The notes under the pieces are model-generated. The model did no database searches and was not told where the DNA came from. It saw only the letters and a list, made by a program, of their open reading frames with translations. From NCBI GenBank assembly GCA_010027915.1, contig RGUG01000038.1, positions 1 to 9,180 on the forward strand: a stretch of DNA of 9,180 nt, written 5' to 3'. Shown here piece after piece: positions 1 through 5,908 of this stretch. Source of the DNA: a bacterium. Lineage in GTDB: Bacteria > Margulisbacteria > Marinamargulisbacteria > SXXA01. Both the position numbers and the translations under genes were made by a program. Position 1 is the first letter of the stretch. Every line of letters starts with the position of its first letter.

Positions 1-1085
1 TTGGCCAGCGCCACCAACCCCAACATGGCGCCTGAGTTTGGACAATGGGCCGTTACCACCCCCCCCTCACTCACCGTGGCGACTGCCCGATTGTTGGATT
101 GGTAGGTTAGCACACGGCCCAACGGTGCCGTGACATCCAATCCCAACTGGGTGCCTACCAATACCTGTGTGTTGGAAGGATACACCACCAACTCGCCCCC
201 TGTGGCTTGCGTTACCACCACCGTGACCGATTTGGTTTTGGTTGGATCCGTATTCGAGCGTGCGGTGAGTGTCACGGTTCCAGCCGTGCGGGCTAAAAAC
301 GTGTTCACACCAGGGGCTTGAGATACCACCAAGGGATTAGACGACTCCCACACAATCGAATCGATGACCCCTCCCACTGTTTGAACCGTTGCGGGAATCA
401 TGAGGGTTCTACCGGCTTCAACCGTCATATTCGATTGGGTGATGGTAATGTCGATAATGGGCGATTGAACGGTCACTTGGCATTCCCCCACCCATTCTCC
501 GGTTGTCTTGAGATAGGCCGATACCACCGCCGTACCTTTTTTAAGTGCGGTGACCACCCCGGTGCTGCTCTGTACCGTTGCCACAGAGGGGGCCGATGAT
601 GCCCAACGAATCGCATCGTTCACCGTCCCCATCACAGATAATGTGTGAGTCCCCCCTTCGTATAATCCCAAGGTGACATTAGACAAGGCGACACTGGGCA
701 CATTCGAGACAATCACCGTCACACTCGCCGACACACTGCGATTGCTCCGTAATACCGCTTGAATGGTCACCACGCCCGGTACTTGTGGCTTGACCTTTCC
801 ATCCGATCCCACCGTTGCCACGCTGGTATCACTGCAATAAAAATCCAACGATTCAGGTGCCAGTGCCCCACTGCTGAGTTGTGAAAACAAACTCAATTGC
901 TCACTTAATCCCACCTGATACTGGGACTGTTGAAACGACACCGTTGCCACACCAGGGCTGGGAACCACAGACCCTTCGGTATCCGTGGAGCGTGCCATCC
1001 GACCACACCCGGTCAACCCGATGATCAGCAGTAAGACCATCACCCGGGGCATCCATCGCGTCCATTTCATGTTCAGTTGATTCAT
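1..1085 (-). CDS. Ig-like repeat surface lipoprotein (3' end beyond window)
   Basis: This is an open frame of 361 codons with no stop before the window edge, so the C-terminus is missing. The ATG at 1085 follows GGGGGAG with a 7-nt spacer, which favours it over an in-frame ATG at 1070. Residues 1-27 form a lipoprotein signal peptide: basic residues at 7-14, a hydrophobic stretch at 15-25 (VMVLLLIIGLT) and a lipobox LTGC with the acylated Cys at 27. Residue +2 is Gly, which fits sorting to the outer membrane. The rest is Thr/Val/Ser-rich beta sequence in consecutive units of about 80 residues (roughly 46-127, 130-208, 210-293 and 299 onward). Units repeat the pattern SVATV...G.V...G...I/V.A (at 88-110, 167-190 and 335-345), typical of bacterial Ig-like group 2 (BIG2) domains. 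Such domains usually act in adhesion or as spacers of surface proteins. The specific role and any C-terminal domain are unknown. It is transcribed divergently from dapB. Confidence 0.85.
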   Translation of the reverse strand, partial: MNQLNMKWTRWMPRVMVLLLIIGLTGCGRMARSTDTEGSVVPSPGVATVSFQQSQYQVGLSEQLSLFSQLSSGALAPESLDFYCSDTSVATVGSDGKVKPQVPGVVTIQAVLRSNRSVSASVTVIVSNVPSVALSNVTLGLYEGGTHTLSVMGTVNDAIRWASSAPSVATVQSSTGVVTALKKGTAVVSAYLKTTGEWVGECQVTVQSPIIDITITQSNMTVEAGRTLMIPATVQTVGGVIDSIVWESSNPLVVSQAPGVNTFLARTAGTVTLTARSNTDPTKTKSVTVVVTQATGGELVVYPSNTQVLVGTQLGLDVTAPLGRVLTYQSNNRAVATVSEGGVVTAHCPNSGAMLGLVALA

Positions 1086-1147
1086 TTTGTTACTCCCCCG
1101 GCATCGATGCAAGGGTACCTAATAAGGACCCGGTTGTTTAATCGGCT

Positions 1148-1177
1148 ATTGTACGAAAAAACTTGCACATAAGACAA
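1148..1177 (-). promoter_or_regulatory. Putative sigma-70 promoter of the lipoprotein gene
   Basis: Read on the minus strand, TTGTCT (1177-1172, 4 of 6 matches to TTGACA) is followed after 18 nt by TACAAT (1153-1148, 5 of 6 matches to TATAAT). Transcription would begin near 1141, leaving a leader of about 55 nt before the ATG at 1085. The -35 box shares bases with that proposed for the divergent dapB promoter. This is a consensus match only. Confidence 0.5.
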
Positions 1178-1200
1178 TCACTCGGTTGATCTGTTATACT
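1171..1200 (+). promoter_or_regulatory. Putative extended -10 promoter of dapB-asd
   Basis: TATACT (1195-1200) is preceded by TGT (1192-1194), making an extended -10 element TGnTATACT. A modest -35 match, AAGACA (1171-1176, 4 of 6), lies 18 nt upstream. The start site would be near 1207, giving a leader of about 30 nt that carries the dapB ribosome binding site. This is inferred from consensus. Confidence 0.55.
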
Positions 1201-1226
1201 TTTTTTACTTGATGGGCCTTATTATT

Positions 1227-1233
1227 TGGGAGG
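1227..1233 (+). promoter_or_regulatory. Ribosome binding site that sets the dapB start
   Basis: TGGGAGG lies 5 nt before the ATG at 1239. An in-frame TTG at 1209 and ATG at 1212 would add about ten residues that do not fit the family N-terminus and would precede this strong site, so 1239 is preferred. Confidence 0.8.
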
Positions 1234-1238
1234 TTTGC

Positions 1239-1973
1239 ATGCGCGTATTAATTAATGGTATCACCGGCAAGATGGGGCAAGCCGCCGAACAAGCCATTCG
1301 ATCACAAGGGGACATGACCTTGGTAGGAGGGCTTCGTCGCCATGACTCCCTCATCGAGACCATACAATCCACCCGTCCGGATGTGGTCGTCGACCTTACC
1401 CACCCAAGTGTGGTCTTTGAACACACCATCACCACCCTTCAACAGGGGGTTCATGCCGTGGTGGGTACCACCGGATTGACCGACGACCAACTATCTATCA
1501 TCCATGAGACGGCCCTGGCCGCTCAACGTGTGGCCATGATGGTGCCCAATTTCGCGATTGGGGCGGTGATGATGATGAAAGCAGCGGCTGATATTGTCTC
1601 ACTCATGCCCTCGGTTGAAATCATCGAATACCATCACCATCAAAAAGCAGATTCTCCCTCTGGCACCGCCATTCAAACGGCCCACGCCATGGCAGCTGCC
1701 AACCCCGCGTTAAATCCCCATCCAATCAAAGGACCAGGTCGTGGGCATACCGTGGCAGGGGTCCCCATTCACTCGGTACGACTTCAAGGCTTTGTGGCCT
1801 CACAAGCCGTGGTATTTGGTGAACTGGGTCAAACCCTTACCATTCAACATGACACCACCAGCCGTGAGGCCTTTATGCCGGGGTTGTTGCTATGTATTCG
1901 TCGGGTATCTTATTTTAAGGGCTTGGTCTATGGGCTATACCCTATCTTAGAGCAATTAAAGAAGGAGCAATAA
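1239..1973 (+). CDS. dapB: 4-hydroxy-tetrahydrodipicolinate reductase DapB
   Basis: A 244-residue cytoplasmic enzyme that reduces the DapA product with NAD(P)H to tetrahydrodipicolinate, on the path to diaminopimelate and lysine. The N-terminal Rossmann fold starts immediately (MRVLINGITGKMGQ), with the glycine motif G7-ITGKM-G13. DLTHPS (52-57) and VVGTTGLT (74-81) line the cofactor cleft, and PNFAIGA (103-109) follows. The catalytic/substrate signature EYHHHQKADSPSGTA is at 130-144. H132 and K136 correspond to the E. coli active-site His159 and Lys163, and SGT (141-143) binds the substrate. The protein is about 30 residues shorter than E. coli DapB, within the range of short bacterial forms. 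It ends directly against asd, so the two are probably co-transcribed and their translation coupled. Confidence 0.95.
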   Translation: MRVLINGITGKMGQAAEQAIRSQGDMTLVGGLRRHDSLIETIQSTRPDVVVDLTHPSVVFEHTITTLQQGVHAVVGTTGLTDDQLSIIHETALAAQRVAMMVPNFAIGAVMMMKAAADIVSLMPSVEIIEYHHHQKADSPSGTAIQTAHAMAAANPALNPHPIKGPGRGHTVAGVPIHSVRLQGFVASQAVVFGELGQTLTIQHDTTSREAFMPGLLLCIRRVSYFKGLVYGLYPILEQLKKEQ

Positions 1974-2999
1974 ATGGGATATGTCGTTGCCGTTGTGGGT
2001 GCCACCGGTGTGGTGGGCCGTGAAATGATCGCCATTTTGGACGAATCGTCACTACCCATTGACCGTCTGGTCTTGCTGGCGTCAGAAAAATCAGCCGGTA
2101 TGAGCATTTTGTTTCGTGGGGAACAAGTGTCGGTGACCGCCCTTACCGACTCAGCTTTTGTAGGGGTTGATTATGCCCTTTTTTCAGCGGGTGGTAGTGT
2201 ATCAGCACGGTTTGCACCCATTGCCGCCCAACAGGGTTGCGTGGTGATTGATAATAGTTCTCATTTTAGAATGGACCCGTCGGTTCCGTTGGTGGTGCCC
2301 GAGGTTAATCCCCATGATGCCCAACACCATGCGGGGATCATCGCCAACCCCAATTGTTCCACTGCCCAATTGGTGATGATTTTGAAGCCCATTTTGGACC
2401 ATGTGGGATTAACCCGTGTGTCGGTGGCCACGTATCAATCGGTATCGGGGGCAGGAAAAGGGGCGTTATTGGAGCTAGAAAACCAATCCCGAGCCAATTT
2501 AAATGGCACGGATTACCCCCCCAAAGTGTTTGGTCATCCCATTGCATTTAATGTCATCCCCCATATCGATTCGTTTTTGGAGAATGGATACACCAAAGAA
2601 GAAATGAAAGTCACCAACGAAACCCGTAAATTATTGGGTACACCCACCCTGCCAGTGGCGGCCACTGCCGTCCGGGTGCCGGTGTTTATTGGTCATTCGG
2701 AAGTGGTGACCCTGCAAACCGAACGACCCCTGACGGTTGAAGAAGCCAAAACGATCTGGCAACACAGTGCCGGGGTGGTGGTAATGGATGACCCTACCAG
2801 TGCAACCTATCCTACCCCGCGTGAGTTGGCCGGTAAAAATGAGGTGGCCGTGGGTCGCATTCGGCTGGATTTATCACAAGAAAACGGTTTGGTGTGTTGG
2901 TGTGTGGGTGATAATTTAAGAAAAGGGGCGGCATTAAATGCGGTACAGATTTTGCAACTGTTAACCCATTCTAACACCCGCATGATTCACGGGACATGA
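1974..2999 (+). CDS. asd: Aspartate-semialdehyde dehydrogenase
   Basis: This 341-residue cytoplasmic enzyme reduces L-aspartyl-4-phosphate to L-aspartate semialdehyde with NADPH, the branch point for lysine/diaminopimelate, threonine and methionine. It shows the NADP-binding GATGVVG (9-15), SAGGSVS (71-77), the active-site motif NPNCSTAQ (125-132) with nucleophile C128, SVSGAGKG (157-164), FNVIPHID (192-199) with a following EEMK, and RVPVFIGHSE (234-243), where R234 and H241 fit the substrate-binding Arg and the catalytic His. The C-terminus (DNLRKGAALNAVQI) is classical. Length is normal for the family. The ATG abuts the dapB stop (TAAATG) and has AAGGAG at 1962-1967, inside the end of dapB. 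The sequence recalls alphaproteobacterial Asd (from memory). Confidence 0.97.
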   Translation: MGYVVAVVGATGVVGREMIAILDESSLPIDRLVLLASEKSAGMSILFRGEQVSVTALTDSAFVGVDYALFSAGGSVSARFAPIAAQQGCVVIDNSSHFRMDPSVPLVVPEVNPHDAQHHAGIIANPNCSTAQLVMILKPILDHVGLTRVSVATYQSVSGAGKGALLELENQSRANLNGTDYPPKVFGHPIAFNVIPHIDSFLENGYTKEEMKVTNETRKLLGTPTLPVAATAVRVPVFIGHSEVVTLQTERPLTVEEAKTIWQHSAGVVVMDDPTSATYPTPRELAGKNEVAVGRIRLDLSQENGLVCWCVGDNLRKGAALNAVQILQLLTHSNTRMIHGT

Positions 3000-3589
3000 G
3001 TGCGGACACAGTCCCTGCATGGCCCCCTTACGATGAATGGGCCACTCAGTTTTCCACGTCTTATCAACGGTGTGGGTGGCAAAGTGCCGACTCTCAGCGG
3101 GCACGGTATCATGCGGTGATGGGATCTATCCCATTAGTGGGCATGCGGGTCTTGGATATGGGATGTGGGGATGGGGAATTGTATCAAACGCTTCAGGAAG
3201 AATCAGTGGACTGCCAATACAAAGGGATTGATCAAAGTGAGGCCATGATTCAACAGGCCCGCTCACGCTTTCCAGGGGTCGCATTTTCGATGGGTGTTGC
3301 CACCGACGCATTTGAGACCATCGATGTAACCGTTGCCATCGGGATGACCTGTCACCCCATGCCCGAATACTGGCGTACGGTATCCGGTTGGATGGCCCAT
3401 TGGTTGGCGTCATCCGAAGTGGGCGTTTGTGTCTCATTTTTATCCACGCTAGGCCCCCGTCAAAACCCACGCTTGTGTTATGTGGCACCCGAAACCGCTT
3501 TGAGTTGGGGACTATCCATTACCCCCTATGTCAGTTTGAACCATGGGTATTTAATCAACGACTTTCTATTGACTTTGTACCGACGATAG
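2996..3589 (+). CDS. Small class I SAM-dependent methyltransferase, substrate unknown
   Basis: A 197-residue protein with a class I (Rossmann-like) methyltransferase fold. Motif I is VLDMGCGDG (52-60), which binds SAM; KGIDQSEAMI (76-85) supplies the acidic residue D79 that should hold the ribose hydroxyls. Further on, VAIGMTCHPM (113-122) sits at the usual end of strand 4, and the C-terminus NHGYLINDFLLTLYR (182-196) resembles the closing strands of small orphan methyltransferases. No transmembrane segment or extra domain is visible. The ATG overlaps the asd stop by 4 nt (ATGA) and has no good Shine-Dalgarno, so translation is probably coupled to asd. The substrate cannot be read from the sequence. 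The adjacent lysine-pathway genes may be only operon partners. AhcY, encoded elsewhere in the window, would clear its by-product. Confidence 0.8.
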   Translation: MSADTVPAWPPYDEWATQFSTSYQRCGWQSADSQRARYHAVMGSIPLVGMRVLDMGCGDGELYQTLQEESVDCQYKGIDQSEAMIQQARSRFPGVAFSMGVATDAFETIDVTVAIGMTCHPMPEYWRTVSGWMAHWLASSEVGVCVSFLSTLGPRQNPRLCYVAPETALSWGLSITPYVSLNHGYLINDFLLTLYRR

Positions 3590-3593
3590 AACC

Positions 3594-3644
3594 CAATGGT
3601 GACTTTTTCTTGTCCCCCGACAAGAAGGGCGTCACCACCCATTG
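3594..3644. repeat. Nested inverted repeat downstream of the methyltransferase gene
   Basis: A perfect 8-bp stem TTCTTGTC/GACAAGAA (3607-3614 with 3619-3626) closes a CCCC loop. It is nested in a second pairing, GGTGAC (3598-3603) with GTCACC (3631-3636); an alternative outer pairing is CAATGG (3594-3599) with CCATTG (3639-3644). It starts only 5 nt after the methyltransferase stop, where a transcript end is expected. However, no T-run follows on the plus strand, so it is not a standard intrinsic terminator. It may act as a 3'-end stabiliser or a bidirectional barrier between converging transcripts. That function is inferred. Confidence 0.5.
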
Positions 3645-3901
3645 AACAATGAGCATTGTGTGGTATCAGCCGGTTGGTTTTGAGAAAAGACACTGTTTTT
3701 GGTGATTGACCATTGGATATCGATGCCTCAACATGGGTCACGTTAAGCCAGTGTCAGCCGATGGCTTTAGCGGCCATTTTGGTGTTGCCTTTAAGTGGGT
3801 TGATAGTGCAATATGGTGTCATTAGCAACCGACCGTTTCAAGGTGGCAGATCATGTTGATGCTTGAATCGACAGTTACCGAGTCAAGTGGACTATCGTTT
3901 T
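3645..3901. other. Gene-free stretch between methyltransferase gene and insertion sequence
   Basis: No convincing gene is seen here. A small palindrome, ACAATG-AG-CATTGT (3646-3659), lies just after the nested inverted repeat. A minus-strand frame from 3822 reads through one TGA (3756-3754) into the 3' end of the methyltransferase gene, but it shows no recognisable domain and no ribosome binding site. It may be decayed coding DNA or chance. Confidence 0.5.
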
Positions 3902-3917
3902 AAGACCCCTGCAAAAC
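3902..3917 (+). repeat. Left terminal inverted repeat of the IS
   Basis: AAGACCCCTGCAAAAC. It pairs with the reverse complement of 5160-5175 with one mismatch (C versus T at the seventh base). Confidence 0.85.
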
Positions 3918-3975
3918 CTCCAAAACTGTTTAGATACATTGATAAAAGAAGCATCCTCGAAAAGACAGGGCGGTG

Positions 3976-5033
3976 ATGGTAACATTTTTTGACATGGGGC
4001 TAGAAAAACGGCTGGTAAAAGATAATCAGTTAATGAAAAACAATCGGCTAATCAACTGGCAACGTCTGCGTGGATCGTTGAAAAAAGTAAAACGGACGCG
4101 GTCATTGGGGGTCGAACTGGGTACGACGAGTTGTCGATGTTTAAGGCGACATGACTTGGGCAATGGCATCATTTGAGCGATCCTGGACGAGAGGAAAGTC
4201 TTCGAGTACGTCTCGATTGCATGGCGTTGACAGGATTTCAGATGGGTAAATCCATTCCCGACGAAACGACACTGTGCCGATTTCGAAATCGATTAATCAA
4301 GCTGAAATTGGATAAGACGCTGATGTGCATGCTAAACCAAGACCGGTCACGGCTTGGGATCGAAATCGAAAAGGCTAAGGGAGCCGTTATCAATGCGACG
4401 ATTGTTGCCTCGAGTACTCGACCGGAGCCCAAGGAAGTAGTGGTCATGGATCGTGATAAAGAATCATAAGAGGTGAGCGAATATGAAGAGTTGAGTGACG
4501 CAGAAGAGTAAGTGAGCAAAAGTAGCAATGCATCGAATGATACGTGTGGAAAATCGGGCCACCAAAGATCCCGATGCTCGATGATTAAAGAAGGGAAAAC
4601 GCCCTTATGTTGGATACAAACGTTTTATATCGGTGACTCAGGGGGATGGATACATCCCCCGCACGTGACCAGTGCGAATGTGTCTGACATGACAGACTGT
4701 CGCCATTTATTCACGACATTCAAAGTCAGAAACGATTGACAGACAATGAATACTCATGCACCGCCAACGAAGTACTTTTGATGGACCTTAACAAGAAAAG
4801 CCCGATCATGAAAAAAGCGGCTCGAAACCGGCCACTGACGCCATTAGAAAAACGATTTAACCAACTCATCAGCAAAACCCGATTCAAGGTCGAACAAGCA
4901 GTCGCCACACTTAAACGCCGGTTTCTAATGACGCGATTCCGTTAGATTACTGCCCAAACAGTGAACGCGGAAATGGTCCGTTAACGCCATCGGCTTCAAC
5001 CTGCTTAAAGCAGCCAATTCAATCAAAATTTAA
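3976..5033 (+). pseudogene. Broken IS5-family transposase
   Basis: Joined across frames, the remnants give an almost full-length IS5-type transposase. The N-terminus is MVTFFDMGLEKRL...INWQRL from the ATG at 3976. After a frameshift near 4118 it continues GYDELSMFKAT, a TGA at 4152-4154, then LGQWHHLSDPG and PDETTLCRFRNRL. TAA stops follow at 4467-4469 and 4509-4511. A shifted frame from about 4546 gives KDPDAR, a TGA at 4582-4584, then LKKGKRPYVGYKRF. Back in the former frame near 4630 comes GWIHPPHVTSANVSDMTDCRHL. Another shift near 4732 gives LTDNEYSC and the VEQAVATLKRRFLMTRFR block. A TAG at 4943-4945 and a final shift near 4977 lead to NAIGFNLLKAANSIKI and TAA. The first catalytic Asp is replaced: INATIV where DATIV is usual. 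The second Asp (TDNEY) and the Glu (in KVEQA) remain. With about five frameshifts and five stops it is certainly inactive. Confidence 0.92.
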
Positions 5034-5159
5034 GACCGTCTGAGCACTATCCATCGACTTTTCAATTGCTCATTCCCAACAATCCCCCTTTTTCATCAAA
5101 ATCATCTAACCCTATCTAAAAAATTTCGTGAATTTTTGGTGCGTTCAATCTGGGCATTT

Positions 5160-5175
5160 GTTTTGCAGAGGTCTT
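5160..5175 (-). repeat. Right terminal inverted repeat of the IS
   Basis: On the minus strand it reads AAGACCTCTGCAAAAC, matching the left end at 15 of 16 positions. About 125 bp of noncoding DNA separates it from the last transposase codon. Confidence 0.85.
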
Positions 5176-5380
5176 TGATCATTTGTTTGGTCACTATCCC
5201 CTCCGTTGTTAGATGGTTGGCAACGGTCTTTTATCGATCAGAAGATATCAACTACCCATCCGCTCACCCCGTACTGACCCATCGATGTGCTCGACCTTAT
5301 GCCTTATGTATCAAATGGGATGGCCACACCACCAACTCCATCATATGGGGAAAGGCAGACCTCAGCCTAACGAAGACAAG
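5176..5380. other. Short intergenic gap between IS and pth
   Basis: No gene is recognised. Frames on both strands are open for 70-80 codons at most and show no family motif. A weak stem, CCGTTG (5203-5208) with CAACGG (5221-5226) and a 12-nt loop, is followed by TCTTTTA on the plus strand. It could be a poor terminator for plus-strand transcripts, but the loop is long and the T-run interrupted. No terminator for the leftward pth operon stands out. Confidence 0.5.
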
Positions 5381-5908
5381 CTAGTGGCTAAGCCAATCCG
5401 TTATTTTTTGATGAACCTCGTCCCATAACCCATCCAAGATGGCTTGCTCAGGTGGAGAAAAAGCAGCCAGGACAAAACCAGTGGTGGTCCATTCAGACGG
5501 TTTAGGCCCAATGCCAATGCGCAATCGGGGGACCATGGGCCCCACTTTGGCCACGATCGACCGCATGCCATTGTGACTGCCACCTGACCCAGACTGGCGA
5601 TAGCGACATGATCCAAGGGGCAAATCAAAATCGTCGTAAACAATTAAAAAAGAATCTGGCTTTATTTTTAATCCCGTCATCGCTGCCAATACCGCATCGC
5701 CCGACGCATTCATAAAGGTCTTGGGCTTCATGACCCCCACCGGTTCTTGATTCAATCGACAGCGCATCCACAACGAACGATAGCGTTGATCCCAGGCCGG
5801 TAAGTCAGCATACTGTTCAACCAAGCGATCCACCACCCAGAACCCAACATTATGACGCGTTGCATCGTACTGCCCCCCCAGGTTCCCCAAACCTACCACG
5901 ATTTTCAC
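5381..5908 (-). CDS. pth: Peptidyl-tRNA hydrolase
   Basis: A 175-residue cytoplasmic enzyme that cleaves the ester bond of peptidyl-tRNAs released early from ribosomes, recycling tRNA. The family start KIVVGLGN follows the initiator directly, supporting the GTG at 5908. This GTG overlaps the ahcY stop by one base (TAGTG) and has no clear Shine-Dalgarno, so translation is likely coupled to ahcY. Conserved residues are present: N9, the catalytic H19 in TRHN (17-20), FMNASG with N67 (65-70), YDDFDLPLG with D92 (91-99), and GGSHNGMRS with N113 (109-117). The usually near-invariant GNPG reads GNLG (8-11), a Pro-to-Leu change that needs only one base (CCG to CTG). At 175 residues it is slightly shorter than E. 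coli Pth (194), mostly at the C-terminus. It is the last gene of the leftward operon. Confidence 0.94.
   Translation of the reverse strand: MKIVVGLGNLGGQYDATRHNVGFWVVDRLVEQYADLPAWDQRYRSLWMRCRLNQEPVGVMKPKTFMNASGDAVLAAMTGLKIKPDSFLIVYDDFDLPLGSCRYRQSGSGGSHNGMRSIVAKVGPMVPRLRIGIGPKPSEWTTTGFVLAAFSPPEQAILDGLWDEVHQKITDWLSH

Larger units (their letters stand above)
3902..5175 (+). mobile_element. Degenerate IS5-family insertion sequence
   Basis: This 1274-bp element is bounded by terminal inverted repeats that match at 15 of 16 positions and encloses one broken IS5-type DDE transposase in the plus orientation. The size fits an IS5-group element of about 1.2 kb. No exact target-site duplication is visible at the boundary: TTT stands before the left end and TGA after the right end. 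Moving the boundary by one or two bases gives only imperfect matches, so the duplication has probably decayed or the true ends differ slightly. It lies between the converging asd/methyltransferase and pth units and interrupts no recognisable gene. With no intact transposase it cannot move by itself. The family call is from protein motifs and the AAGACC..TGCAAAA end type, not from a database search. Confidence 0.85.

Noticed and set aside
130..599. Two plus-strand open frames of 63 and 93 codons near the left edge.
   Set aside because: They lie opposite the continuous lipoprotein frame, whose Ig-like repeats and signal peptide are far better evidence of coding.
1205..1490. Minus-strand open frames opposite dapB.
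   Set aside because: They are shadows of a well-supported gene, with no ribosome binding site or family motif. The same applies to the antisense frames over asd, the methyltransferase gene, ahcY, serA and rpsI.
4152..4584. In-frame TGA codons in the transposase could mean that TGA is read as tryptophan.
   Set aside because: Only the TGA at 4582 stands where Trp is expected; that at 4152 stands where Leu is expected. TAA and TAG stops and frameshifts are also present, and asd ends in TGA. Simple decay explains all of them.
5203..5233. Stem CCGTTG/CAACGG followed by TCTTTTA as an intrinsic terminator.
   Set aside because: The stem is only 6 bp, the loop is 12 nt and the T-run is broken. It also points along the plus strand, not along the pth operon that would need it.
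5136..5428. Plus-strand frames of 71-82 codons between the IS and pth as small genes.
   Set aside because: No recognisable motif and no Shine-Dalgarno; they overlap the IS end or the 3' end of pth and look like chance openings.
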